Source: CAVZCK01 sp963773735 (lineage in GTDB: Bacteria > Pseudomonadota > Alphaproteobacteria > Rhizobiales > Rhodomicrobiaceae). Taken from it: 64,000 nucleotides of DNA. The stretch lies in contig CAVZCK010000021.1 in the NCBI GenBank assembly GCA_963773735.1, forward strand, positions 186,001 to 250,000, written 5' to 3'. This document shows positions 32,562-41,762 of the stretch, one piece after another. The number at the start of each line of letters is the position of its first letter. The stretch's first letter is position 1. Position numbers and translations under genes: made by a program. The notes under the pieces were generated by a model that made no database searches, was not told the origin of the DNA, and was given only the letters and a program-made list of their open reading frames with translations.

Positions 32562-34366
32562 ATGAAGAGACTGCTTGCTGTCCTTGGCCTGCTTCTTGGT
32601 GTTCTCGTTCTCGCCGCGCTCCTCCTGCCGTACCTCGTGCCGCAAAGCTATGTGCAGCGGCAGCTCGGCAGGCTGCTCGCGCAGGAAACCGGGCTCTATC
32701 TCCAGGACGCGCAGCGGCTTCGATTGTCTCTGTTCCCGAGCCTTGGCATCGCCGTCGAAGGCGTCAGCGCGAGACTTCCGGCGAATTTTGGCCGCGCGCC
32801 GATCATCCGCGCCGACCGCATCTTCACCGCGATCAAGCCGCTGTCTTTGTTCGGGCGCCGGATCGCGCTCAGCAAGGTGACGATCGAAAATCCGTCGCTG
32901 CAATTTCACATCGATGCGTCCGGCCGGAGCAATTGGGACCTGACGGAATTGTCCGGCGGGCCAGCAAGGATCCGGCTCGCCGATTTGGGCGACAGCACGC
33001 AGATCATCAAGATCGCCGCGCATTGCCCGGCGAGAGCGTCAGGCCGACGGCTTTGCCGTCCATCGACATCGACGTCATCAACGGGTCGTTCGCCTATAGC
33101 GATGATGTCCACCGCCGCAAGCTGCAGATTGCGGACGTCAATCTCGCGCTGCATAGCAGCGGCGGGAACGGACCGGTCACCGTGGACGGCGGCCTCAGCC
33201 TGCAGGGCGAGCCGATCAGCTTCAGCGCCACCGCGACACCGCCGGCCCAGCGCTCGGACCGCTCCGCCGCCTTGCGCTTTGCCATGCGGTCGGAGGCCGT
33301 GCTTGCGGATCTTAACGGCATCCTGCTCTGGCAGGGCAAGCCGCAATTCTCGGGATCGGCGCGGCTCGATATGCGTTCGGGAGCGGCGCTCGCCCGCTGG
33401 GCGGGAGGAAATGCGGGAGCGCTGTCGTGCTTTGACGGAAGCGAGGTCGGCGGCCGGCTCGAATTGTCGGGTGATGAGCTGATCCTGTCGGATGCGAGCG
33501 TGACCGCGCCGGGGGCCAAGGGCGATCTGGCGGTCTTCGTGGATTTCGACGGCTTGGTCCGGGCAAATCTGCAAAATCTGGCCCTTCACGGTGGCATGGC
33601 GCAGGGAAAGCTGACGCTCGATGCGCGCCAGCCCGAGGCCGTGCTCGCAGGGTCCTTCGAAATGAGCGATGTCGACAGCCTGTCGCTGGCCAAGGGGGCG
33701 TCAGGCTTCGACTGGCTTTCGGGCCGGGCGACCGCGAAGATCGAAGTCGCCGGTGGCGGCAAGAGCATCGAGACTATCGCTCAGACCCTCACCGGGAGTG
33801 GCCAGCTCACCGTCGCTGACGGCGCCATCGAAGGCATCGACCTGCCGCTGGTGGTCGCCGAGGCCAAGAACGGCGAGTTCAAGAAATGGCGGCGCGAGGC
33901 GGGGCGGCGCACGCCGTTCACGCGCCTCGAAGCCAGCTTCACCATCGACAAGGGGCTTGCCAGGACCAATGACCTGACGCTGACCGGGCCCGATATTGCC
34001 GCGACCGGCGAGGGCAAGACCGATCTTGTGCGGGGCCGGCTCGATTACCGGCTGAAGCCAAAAATCACGGCAAAGCAGGATGAGGCGGCGCCCGCCGATA
34101 AGCAACCGCAGCCGGGCCAGCAGGAGGTCGCCAGCCTTGCCATTCCTCTCGTGGTCAAGGGCGACTGGGACAAGCCGGACATCTATCCGGACATTGAAAA
34201 CGCCCTCAAGGACACCAATTCTATCGCCGGGACCGCCAAGCTGTTCGGCAAGTCCGTCGAGAAGCTGACCGACGGGCAGATCAAGGCGGACGATTTCGAC
34301 AAGGCGATCAACTCGCTGTTCGGCAAGAAGAAAAAGAAGAAAGACAGGGCGCCCGAAGCCGAATGA
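32562..34366 (+). CDS. AsmA family protein, frameshifted near 33,020
   Basis: Large envelope protein of the AsmA/TamB-like family, thought to span the periplasm and affect outer-membrane assembly. From ATG 32562 the N-terminus is an inner-membrane anchor (MKRLLAVLGLLLGVLVLAAL) followed by the AsmA signature (YVQRQLGRLLAQETGLYLQ, SLFPSLGIAVEGVSARLPAN, KPLSLFGRRIALSKVTIENP, NWDLTEL). At about 33,020 the frame must move by one base, after which SIDIDVINGSFAYSDD and the C-terminal AsmA domain (GSGQLTVADGAIEGIDLPLV, LTGPDIAATGEGKTDL, RGRLDYRLKPKI) continue to 34366. About 600 residues. An alternative start is ATG 32535. The C-terminus is Lys-rich (KKKKKKDRAP). Confidence 0.85.
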
Positions 34367-34459
34367 CGCACGCCAGCCTTTACCGCCGCCGCGGCTGCGC
34401 TTAGAAGCATGCTTAATCTCCGGCGGGTGGCTGCGTAGTCTCCGAGGAACTCTGCGCTT

Positions 34460-35824
34460 ATGATGGACGCAACCGCGGTTTCCCGCGCCAAATCGAAATC
34501 CGGCAAGAAAGCCGCGCCCAAGGTCGGCTTCGTCAGCCTCGGCTGCGCCAAGGCGCTGGTGGATAGCGAGCGCATCATCACCCGGCTGCGCGCCGAGGGT
34601 TATGCGATCGCCGCCAGCTATGACGGCGCCGATGTCGTCGTCGTCAACACTTGCGGCTTTCTCGACAGCGCCAAGGCGGAGAGCCTCGACGCCATCGGCG
34701 AGGCCATGGCCGAGAACGGCCGCGTCATCGTCACCGGCTGTTTCGGCGTCGAGGACAAGCGCATCCGCGCCGCCTTCCCCGACGTGCTCGCCGTCACCGG
34801 CCCGCATCAATATGAGGCGGTGATGGAGGCGGTCCGCGAGGCTGCCCCCGCGCCGCACGCCCCCTTCCTCGACCTGGTGCCGCCGGCGGGCCTGCGGCTG
34901 ACGCCCGCACCACTACGCCTATGTGAAGATCTCGGAGGGCTGCAACAACAAATGCTCCTTCTGCATCATCCCGCAATTGCGTGGCGCCTCGCCAGCCGGC
35001 CGGCCGCCGACGTGATGCAGGAGGCCGAGCAGCTGGTCGAGCGCGGCGTGCGCGAGCTGCTTGATCATCAGCCAGGACACCAGCGCTTACGGCGTCGACC
35101 TCAAATTCGCAGCGAGCGAATGGCGCGGGCAGCCGCTGAAGGCGCGCTTCCACGACCTCTGCGCGGCGCTCGGCACGCTCGGCGCCTGGGTGCGGCTGCA
35201 TTACGTCTACCCCTACCCGCATGTCGATGCGGTGCTGCCGCTGATGGCCGAGGGCCGGATCCTGCCCTATCTCGACATCCCCTTCCAGCATGCCTCGCCC
35301 GAGCGTGCTCAAGGCCATGCGCCGCCCGGCGAACCAGGAGAAGACGCTCGAGCGCATCGCCCGCTGGCGCGAGATGGTGCCGGAGCTTGCCATCCGCTCC
35401 ACCTTCATCGTCGGCTTCCCCGGCGAGACCGAGGCGGATTTCGCATTTCTGCTCGACTGGCTGAAGGAGGCCAAACTCGCCCGCGTCGGCTGCTTCAAAT
35501 ATGAGAATGTCGAGGGCGCCGGCTCGCCGCGCGCTGCAGGGCCAGGTGCCCGAAGAGGTCAAGGCCGAGCGCTATGAGCGCTTCATGGAGGCGCAGAAGG
35601 CGGTCAGCGCCGGAGTGATGGCGGAGCGCGTCGGTCAGGAGATCGAGGTGATCATCGATGAGGTCGACGAGGAGGGCGCCATCGGCCGCTCGGCCTGGGA
35701 CGCGCCCGACATCGACGGCTCGGTGTTCCTCGACGAGGCGGGCGGCCTTGCCCCCGGCGACATCGTCCGCGCCGTGGTCGATGAGACCGACGACTATGAT
35801 TGCTGGGCGCGGGCGGTTTCCTAA
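34460..35824 (+). CDS. rimO: Ribosomal protein S12 methylthiotransferase RimO, at least five frameshifts
   Basis: Radical-SAM enzyme that adds a methylthio group to Asp of ribosomal protein S12. N-terminal UPF0004 domain: VGFVSLGCAKALVDSE, VVVNTCGFLDSAK, IVTGCFG (three cluster-binding Cys). The radical SAM site (YVKISEGCNNKCSFCIIPQL) is in the next frame, then RPAADVMQEAEQLVERGVRE returns, IISQDTSAYGVDL is in another, SVLKAMRRPANQEKTLERIA and FIVGFPGETEADF in a third, and the C-terminal TRAM domain (VPEEVKAERYERFMEAQKAV, IDEVDEEGAIGRSAWDAP) in a fourth. Breaks lie near 34,905, 34,985, 35,062, 35,299 and 35,515. Corrected length about 453 residues, normal for RimO. Confidence 0.9.
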
Positions 35825-36003
35825 CTTGCTCCGTTGCCCTCCCGGCAGCCTCACCCCCTTTCGTCACCGCGGATCCCGGCTCGCGGGCCGGGGCAGGCAG
35901 CCACCGACATGGCTTCCGGCGCGACGCAGATGCGGGCGCGGCAGCCACTGACTGGAAAAGAGCGTAGACAAAATCGGCACGGTTATCGCCCGGGCTGACG
36001 TCC

Positions 36004-36309
36004 TCAACCGTGCGTTTTCACGCGGACGGGCATGGCCCGCGCCGGACGTGTACGCAGGAGCCTTTTCCCACGCCCGCCACGGTCGTCCTGCCTATGCGCC
36101 GACATCACGGCAAAACCCATCTGGGCGCTGCCAAAAGTGAGGCCGGTGAAAAAGGTCAGCATGAACACGGCGACGGCGCCCATGTCGGAATTGGCCACCA
36201 GCGTGCCGACGCCGCCGGTATCGGTGAGGAGCAGGAGCGCCACGAAAATCGCGGCGGCGCCGAAGCCGATGGCCGCGTTGCGCAGCAGCAGTTTGATCAG
36301 GTCGGGCAT
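36004..36309 (-). CDS. Small inner-membrane protein, conserved type, unknown function
   Basis: 101 residues with two predicted helices (NAAIGFGAAAIFVALLLLTD and MGAVAVFMLTFFTGLTFGSA) separated by a short loop, then QMGFAVMS and a basic Arg-rich cytoplasmic tail. The PDLIKLLLRNAAIGFG start and TFFTGLTFGSAQMGFAVM segment recur in uncharacterised rhizobial proteins. No functional motif is seen. It stands alone on the reverse strand. Confidence 0.7.
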   Translation of the reverse strand: MPDLIKLLLRNAAIGFGAAAIFVALLLLTDTGGVGTLVANSDMGAVAVFMLTFFTGLTFGSAQMGFAVMSAHRQDDRGGRGKRLLRTRPARAMPVRVKTHG

Positions 36310-36688
36310 CGCGGTCGACTTTCCAGGGGTCCGGGTGAAGACTGGCCGTACCTTTCAGGATAGCGGCGCTGCTTTGCTGAACGCAACGCGTCCATTCGCG
36401 GCGGCGCTCATCCCGGCCGAATGCTGCTCGATTAAACGCCGCGCCCGCGGCCTTGTTCCGGTTGGAGTTGGCGAGGCCGGATTGTGGACGCTGCACGCTT
36501 GAACGCCGCGCCGCGCTTCTTTACGCTTCGCTCCGACAGGCTGCTGAAGAGTCAGGAAGTGATGATTTGTCGTCACCCCCGAGGGGGGAAAAAAAAAAAT
36601 TAAATTTAATTCCCCCCCCCCCAGGGCAGGACAACGCTTTCCTTCATTTTTTTCACGCCTGCTAAACCGAAAAACCTGGGAGGCCGAT
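36310..36688. other. Intergenic region with an unusual homopolymer hairpin
   Basis: About 380 bases with no supported gene. It contains runs of 6 G, 11 A and 11 C around an AT-only palindrome at 36,583-36,622 (listed separately). The PaaK-like gene has TGGGAGG just upstream of its ATG. Confidence 0.5.
36583..36622. repeat. Homopolymer-flanked AT palindrome
   Basis: Six G, eleven A, then a palindromic core TTAAATTTAA (extended AATTAAATTTAATT) and eleven C. G6 can pair with C6 across the core to make a hairpin. Such composition is foreign to this GC-rich window. It could be a terminator-like hairpin, or consensus noise in homopolymers. Confidence 0.6.
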
Positions 36689-37925
36689 ATGGCGGGCGAG
36701 TATTTCGATGTGGCGGAGACCCAGGACCCCGCCGAGCGCGAAGCCGGGCTGATGCGGCGGCTCGGGCCGTTCATCGATTATGCGATGATGAACGCGCCGG
36801 GCTGGGCGCGGCAACTCGAAGGCATCGAGGATGACCGGCCGATCGCCTGCCGCGCCGATCTGGCAGCGCTGCCGCTGTTGCGCAAATCCGACCTGCCGGC
36901 CTTACAGACGGCGCACCCGCCCTTCGGCGGCTTCGTCACCGGGAACCCGATCGCGCGGATCATGGTCTCGCCGGGGCCGATCCACGAGCCGCAGCCGGCC
37001 GGCCCCGATCCGTGGCGGATGGCGCGGGCGCTCCATGCCGCAGGGTTCCGGCAGGGTGACATTGTGCACAATGCCTTTGCCTATCATCTGACCCCCGCCG
37101 GCTTCATGCTGGACGCGGCGGCGCGGGCGCTCGGCTGCGCGGTGATCCCGGCCGGCACCGGCAACACCGAGCAGCAGGCCGAGGCGATCATCCGTCTGCG
37201 GCCTACCGGCTATGTCGGCACGCCGGATTATCTGAAAGTGCTGCTCGACAAACTCGCGGAAGGGCAGGGGCAGTCTGCCGAGCATTACCAAGGCGCTGGT
37301 TTCCGGCGGCGCGCTGTTCCCCGCCATGCGCGCGGACTACGCGTCGCGCGGCGTTGCCATGCTGCAATGCTACGCGACGGCGGAGCTTGGCCTCATCGCC
37401 TATGAAAGTGCGCCGGATAGCGGCATGATCGTCGGTGAGGGGATCATCGTCGAGATCGTCCGGCCGGGGACGGGAGATCCGGTGCCGGATGGCGAGGTCG
37501 GCGAGGTGGTCGTCACCAATTTCGACGAGACCTATCCGCTGATCCGCTTTGCGACGGGCGATCTGTCGGCGGTGCTGCCGGGGCCAAGCCCCTGCGGGCG
37601 GACGGGGACGCGGCTGAAGGGCTGGATGGGCCGCGCCGACCAGACCACCAAGGTGAAGGGCATGTTCGTGCATCCGCATGATGTGGCCGAGATCCGCCGG
37701 CGGCATCCCGAGCTGGGGCGGCTGCGGCTCGCGGTGCGCCGGGCCGGCGACCAGGACGAGATGGTGCTGTGGGCCGAATGCGGGGTTGCGGATGAGGGTT
37801 TGCGCGGGCGGCTGGCCGAGACGCTGACTGCGGTGACGCGGCTGAAGGGGGCGGTCGAGTTCGTCGCGCTCGGTGCGCTGCCGAATGACGGCAAGGTCAT
37901 CGCCGACGAGCGGGATTACAAATGA
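36689..37925 (+). CDS. PaaK-like AMP-binding CoA ligase, frameshifted
   Basis: Phenylacetate-CoA-ligase-like enzyme (adenylate-forming, CoA-ligating). MAGEYFDVAETQDPAEREA through HNAFAYHLTPAGFMLDAAAR, ALGCAVIPAGTGNTEQQAEA and TGYVGTPDYLKVLLDKLAEG is in one frame. Removing one G from GGGG at 37,267-37,270 continues GSLPSITKALVSGGALFPAM, CYATAELGLIAYES (A5 motif), VGEVVVTNFDETYPLIRFAT, GDLSAVLPG, KGWMGRADQTTKVKGMFVHP and the lid GKVIADERDY to the stop at 37925. About 411 residues. Relatives without a full paa operon are often linked to branched-chain uptake systems; here the liv cluster is 14 kb away. Substrate unknown. Confidence 0.85.
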
Positions 37926-38363
37926 GGGTGCGAACCAGCGTCTTGCGTGCTGGCATTCAACCAAGGGAGGTCTTCATCAACCGACTGATCGCATTGGGGC
38001 TGGGAATGGTTGCGGGGACTGCGCTCGGAGCCGTGGCAATCAGCCAGTTGCAAGCGCAGGCCAAAGCGCCTAGCGCCTATGCAATTGTCGACATCAGTGA
38101 AATCACCAATCCGGAGCTCATGAAGCAGCTTGCCGTGAAGGCCGGGCCAGCCGTCGCGGCTGCCGGCGGCCATTTGATCGCCCGGACCGAGAACATCGTC
38201 GCACTTGACGGAACGCCGCCAAAACGTTTCGTCATCATCGGCTTCGACGGCATGGACAAGGCGAAAATCCTGGTACGCCTCGCCGGTGCAGCAAGAGGTC
38301 AATGCGCTCGCCAAACAATCGCAGAAATCGCGCATATTTGTCGTCGAGGGAATGGCCAATTAG
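37922..38363 (+). CDS. Exported DUF1330 protein, frameshifted
   Basis: The frame from ATG 37922 overlaps the preceding stop (ATGA). A hydrophobic signal (LIALGLGMVAGTALGAVAIS) precedes the DUF1330 domain: YAIVDISEITNPELMKQLAV, GGHLIARTENIVALDGTPPK, FVIIGFDGMDKAKI. One C of the pair at 38,269-38,270 must be dropped to continue WYASPVQQEVNALAKQSQKS, RIFVVEGMAN and stop at 38363. An AGGGAGG site at about 37,962 sits before ATC AAC CGA, so the real start could be there if that ATC is a misread ATG; otherwise 37922 is the only ATG. About 146 residues. Confidence 0.75.
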
Positions 38364-38400
38364 GCTTGGCTGCGTCGCGGCCCGAGATCGCCACAACCGG

Positions 38401-38601
38401 TCAATAGCCGCGGCCCGCCACCTCCGGCCTGACGATCACCGATTTATCGGAGGCCGGGCTGCCGACGGCGGTCACGCGCTCGGACAAGGGCCCGGCGGCG
38501 ACCGGCGCCGCCTCGACCGGGACTTCACGCTGACCGGCCTGCTAAGCCGAGGCCGCAATGATGAAGCCGAGACTGATAAGAAGCAAGCCAAACGGACGCA
38601 C
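38401..38601 (-). pseudogene. N-terminal remnant of an RND-type efflux adaptor protein
   Basis: Reverse-strand reading from GTG 38601 gives a signal peptide VRPFGLLLISLGFIIAASA, an in-frame TAG, then QAGQREVPVEAAPVAAGPLS and ERVTAVGSPASDKSVIVRPE, VAGRGY, stop. The second part matches the start of AcrA/MexA-type membrane fusion proteins (V..AV.......TAVG......SV.VRPEVAGR). The rest of the adaptor and any RND pump are absent. I read it as a truncated, stopped remnant. Confidence 0.55.
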
Positions 38602-38749
38602 AACGCCCCCTTTCCGTGACTTGCGCGGCCAAAGCAGCCAAAATGTGCCCGACTGATAGCATGGGGGAAGGACGACGCCCAACGCTTGATTTCGGCTTTG
38701 GGACGCTGGGCCCCGCAGCCGGCCTTCCCAAGACGTCATACGCAAATGA

Positions 38750-38772
38750 CGGGGTGCGCCGCGCGCACCCCG
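38750..38772 (-). terminator. Perfect 10-bp hairpin, probable terminator
   Basis: Arms CGGGGTGCGC and GCGCACCCCG with a 3-base loop. It lies 34 bases beyond the stop of the small secreted protein gene on the reverse strand. No long T-tract follows, so termination would rely on the stem alone. Confidence 0.5.
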
Positions 38773-38805
38773 TTATGTGCTTAGCTAAATTCCACGGTTG
38801 TCCGC

Positions 38806-39070
38806 CTAGTCACGGTCATGGTCGCGGTGGTCGCGATCATGATCGCGATAATAGCCGTGACCTCGGCAGATCACGCGGACTTGGCGCTCGGCGTCGTCGC
38901 GGAGTTGAAAAGCTCAGCGGCCCGATGCGGACAATCTCGTACTCTCGTGGATCATAACGCTCGACCACGCGGCAATGCCGATCCTTTCCATGGACAATAT
39001 AATAATCGGCGAAAGCCGGTGCGGACAACTCAGAAAGCGCTCCCAGTGCTAGAATAGATGCCCGGATCAT
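38806..39070 (-). CDS. Small secreted protein with His/Asp/Arg tail, frameshifted
   Basis: From ATG 39070: signal peptide MIRASILALGALSELSAPAFA, then DYYIVHGKDRHCRVVERYDP and YEIVRIGPLSFST. One extra base near 38,901 interrupts it; the corrected frame continues RDDAERQVRVICRGHGYYRD and a HDRDHRDHDRD end at TAG 38806. The YYIV..D..C.VVE......RIG...F.TR.EAE..... pattern is found in short exported rhizobial proteins. The two Cys could pair; the His/Asp-rich tail could bind metal ions. About 87 residues. Function unknown. Confidence 0.65.
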
Positions 39071-39490
39071 ATGACTGTCTCCAATGTTTCAGATCGCCAT
39101 AGAAACACTAATCTATACCGACAAGTTCCAGGCGGATGTCGCTTCCCTGTCGAAATTTATTAAAAAAGACAGCGAACGCGTCGCGTTTGCCATAATACGG
39201 CGATCCCGCCCTGTGCATCTCAAAGTCAGGCGCGTTGCCGGATCGATGGCATCGACACCGGGGATCGACAACGATTATCGGCCTGTCGGTTGAGGTCGAA
39301 ATCGCCCCGAGCCGGTGTCATACGGGGCGTCCTGACCGGAAAACCGCCGAGCGGCAAACGGTTCCGGCGGATTGGGACGGGTTTTGCCGTAGAACGGGCG
39401 CGTCTGGTCCATGCTGCCGGCCCGTTGTATTGATGCGGATCATTGAACCGTCCACATCCGCTGTAAGCCTCCGCGCTTGCGGCCTGAGGC
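39071..39490. other. Intergenic region, no gene seen
   Basis: About 420 bases between a leftward small secreted protein and the rightward export cassette. Open frames of 70-130 codons exist on both strands but resemble nothing and have mixed composition. It presumably carries the promoters of both sides. Confidence 0.45.
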
Positions 39491-40515
39491 TTGCGGGACC
39501 GCTCTTGTTGGGGGACATTTTGGATTCCATATTTTCTCCTGATCGGCCTTGCCGTGATCGGCGCGATTGTTGCCGGCTGGTACCTCATGCGCCCCGCCGT
39601 GGTCGAGAGCGCGCCGCCCAAGCGCGGCGACGTGGCGGAAATCGTCTATGCCAGCGGCGTCGTCGAGCCGCGCCTCTGGGCGAAAGTGACTTCGCTGGTG
39701 CGCGAGCGGATCGTCGAGCAGTGCAATTGCGAGGCCGAGACCGTCAAGCAGGGGGATGTGCTCGCCAAGCTCGACGACACCGAGGCGAAGGCTGCCCTGA
39801 GCGACCTGGAGGCGCGGGCGCGCCTGGCGCGTGAGAACCTGTCGCGGCTGACTATCCTCGTCGGAAAGAATGCGGCGAGCCAGCAGGCGCTCGATCAGGC
39901 GAATGCCGATGCGACCCAGCTCGAGGCGCAGATCGCCGGCCAGAAGGCCAAGCTCGACGACTACATCCTGCGCGCGCCGAGTGCCGGCGTGGTGCTGCGC
40001 CGGGACGCCGAGGTCGGCGAGATCGCCGATGCCGGCACGGTGCTGTTCTGGGTCGGCCAGCCCAAGCCCCTGCTCGTCGTCGCCGACGTGAACGAGGAGG
40101 ATATTCCGCGCGTCGATCTCGGTCAGCGCGTGCTGCTGCGGTCGGACGCTTCCCCGGCAAGGTACTCGAAGGCACGGTGGACAGCATCACGCCGAAGGGC
40201 GATCCTGTGACTAAGACCTACCGGGTACGCATTGCGCTGCCAGATGACACGCCGCTCCGGATCGGCATGTCGACCGACGTGAACATCGTCACCAAGGTGG
40301 CGAAGAACGCGCTTCTTCTCCCCACGCTCGCCATCCATGGCGATACGCTGTTTGTCGCCGAGAAGGGCAGGGCGCGGCTGCGCACGGTCGAAGTTGGAAT
40401 TCGCGGCATCAACGACGTCGAGATCCTTTCCGGCCTCGGCGAGGGCGAGCGCGTGATCTCACCCTTTCCGGAAAAGCTGGCTGACGGCGCGCGCGTGAGG
40501 GTGGTGAAGGAGTAG
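39491..40515 (+). CDS. HlyD/MacA-type periplasmic adaptor of cassette 1, frameshifted
   Basis: Membrane fusion protein for an FtsX-type ABC exporter. An N-terminal anchor (YFLLIGLAVIGAIVAGWYLM) is followed by the lipoyl half-motif (ASGVVEPRLWAKVTSLVRER, VKQGDVLAKLD), a coiled coil (ALSDLEARARLARENLSRLT...QLEAQIAGQKAKL), the second lipoyl half (ILRAPSAGVVLRRDAEVGEI), and a beta-barrel. A missing base near 40,150 shifts the frame; the rest (FPGKVLEGTVDSITPKGDPV, TKTYRVRIALPD, GMSTDVNIVTK, LLPTLAIHGDTLFV) ends at 40515. The start is uncertain; only TTG 39491 is available in frame. It is five bases upstream of the permease. Confidence 0.85.
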
Positions 40516-40520
40516 CGCCG

Positions 40521-41762
40521 ATGCGGCTCATTCTCGAAATCGCCTTCACCCATATCGTAGGCCGTGGCCGCCAGACCATCGTGGCGATTTTGGGCGTGGC
40601 CGTCGGCGTCGGCTTTTCCATCGCCATGACGGCGCTGATGCAGGGCAGCCAGAACGATTTCATCGAGCAGCTCGTCAATGTGATGCCGCATGTGGAGATC
40701 ACCGACGACCGCCGCTCGCCGCCGCGTCAGCCGGCCGAAGACGTCTTCACCGACATCGCCATCTACGGCCTGCGTCCGCGAGAGGACCGGCGCGGCATCA
40801 TCAATCCGACCGAGGCTCTGACCTGGCTCAGGGGCTGGGTGCCGGGACGGATCGCGGCGAGCCTGAAGGTGCAGGGCGTGACGCGCTTCGCCGGCCGCGA
40901 TGTCGGCGCGACCATCGTCGGCATCGATCCGCAAAAGGAGACGGGTGTTTCGCCGATCATCGGCCATTTCCGGCAAGGGAGTTTCGAGGCGCTGTCGGTG
41001 GGCGGCAACAATGTCGTCATCGGCGATACGATGGCGAACCGTCTCGGCGCAAAGCTCGGCGACACCATCACGGCGGTGTCCTCGACCGGCCTGTCGCGCA
41101 ATATCAAGATCGTCGGCCTGTTCCACACCGGAACGACGGTGCGCGACGAGGGCGAGGCTTATGTGCTGCTCAAGAACGCGCAGATCCTCAGCGAGCGGCC
41201 CAACGCCATCAACGACATCCGCATCAAGCTCAGCGATCCCGATCTCGCGCCCGACATCGCCCATCGCGCCGAAGCCGAGCTCGGCTATAAATCCGTCGCC
41301 TGGCAGGAAGCGAACAAGTCGCTTCTGGAAGCACTCGTCGTCCGCAATGTCATCATGTACACCGTCGTCGCCGCGATCATGCTGGTGGCCGGCTTCGGCA
41401 TCTTCAACATCATCTCGACCATCACCCATGAGAAGGCGCGCGACATCGCCATCATGAAGTCGCTCGGCTTCGCCGAGGTCGACATGCGGCGGATCTTTCT
41501 GCTCGAAGGTGTGACGATCGGAACGCTCGGCTCGCTTGCCGGCTGGCTGATCGGCTTTGCGCTGGTCTACGCTCTGTCGCAGGTCCGCTTCCAGGTCAAC
41601 ACGACCGGATTCGAGATCAGCAAGCTGCCGCTCGCCTGGAGTTTTTGGCACTACATCATCGCCGCCGCCTTCGCGCTGGTATCCGCGGCTTTTGCCGGCT
41701 ATCTGCCCGCGCGCAAGGCCGCAATGCTCAACCCCGTCGACATCATCCGGGGCGCAACATGA
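40521..41762 (+). CDS. FtsX/MacB-type ABC permease of cassette 1
   Basis: 413-residue inner-membrane permease with the MacB/LolCE layout: one N-terminal helix (IAFTHIVGRGRQTIVAILGVAVG), a large periplasmic domain (about 45-280), then three C-terminal helices (VIMYTVVAAIMLVAGFGIFN, LEGVTIGTLGSLAGWLIGFA, FWHYIIAAAFALVSAAFAGY). The cytoplasmic KARDIAIMKSLGFAEVDMRR loop between helices 2 and 3 and the C-terminal PARKAAMLNPVDIIRG are the FtsX-family hallmarks. It overlaps the ATPase start by ATGA, so the two are co-translated. Export substrate unknown. Confidence 0.9.
   Translation: MRLILEIAFTHIVGRGRQTIVAILGVAVGVGFSIAMTALMQGSQNDFIEQLVNVMPHVEITDDRRSPPRQPAEDVFTDIAIYGLRPREDRRGIINPTEALTWLRGWVPGRIAASLKVQGVTRFAGRDVGATIVGIDPQKETGVSPIIGHFRQGSFEALSVGGNNVVIGDTMANRLGAKLGDTITAVSSTGLSRNIKIVGLFHTGTTVRDEGEAYVLLKNAQILSERPNAINDIRIKLSDPDLAPDIAHRAEAELGYKSVAWQEANKSLLEALVVRNVIMYTVVAAIMLVAGFGIFNIISTITHEKARDIAIMKSLGFAEVDMRRIFLLEGVTIGTLGSLAGWLIGFALVYALSQVRFQVNTTGFEISKLPLAWSFWHYIIAAAFALVSAAFAGYLPARKAAMLNPVDIIRGAT

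Noticed and set aside
34460..35824. Programmed ribosomal frameshifting considered for rimO and others
   Set aside because: Breaks lack slippery heptamers or shared downstream structures, occur up to five times in one gene, and mostly correspond to a doubled base.
39084..39293. Possible 69-residue protein MFQIAIETLIYTDKF...
   Set aside because: No ribosome site, no resemblance to a family, and unusual codon use compared with neighbours.
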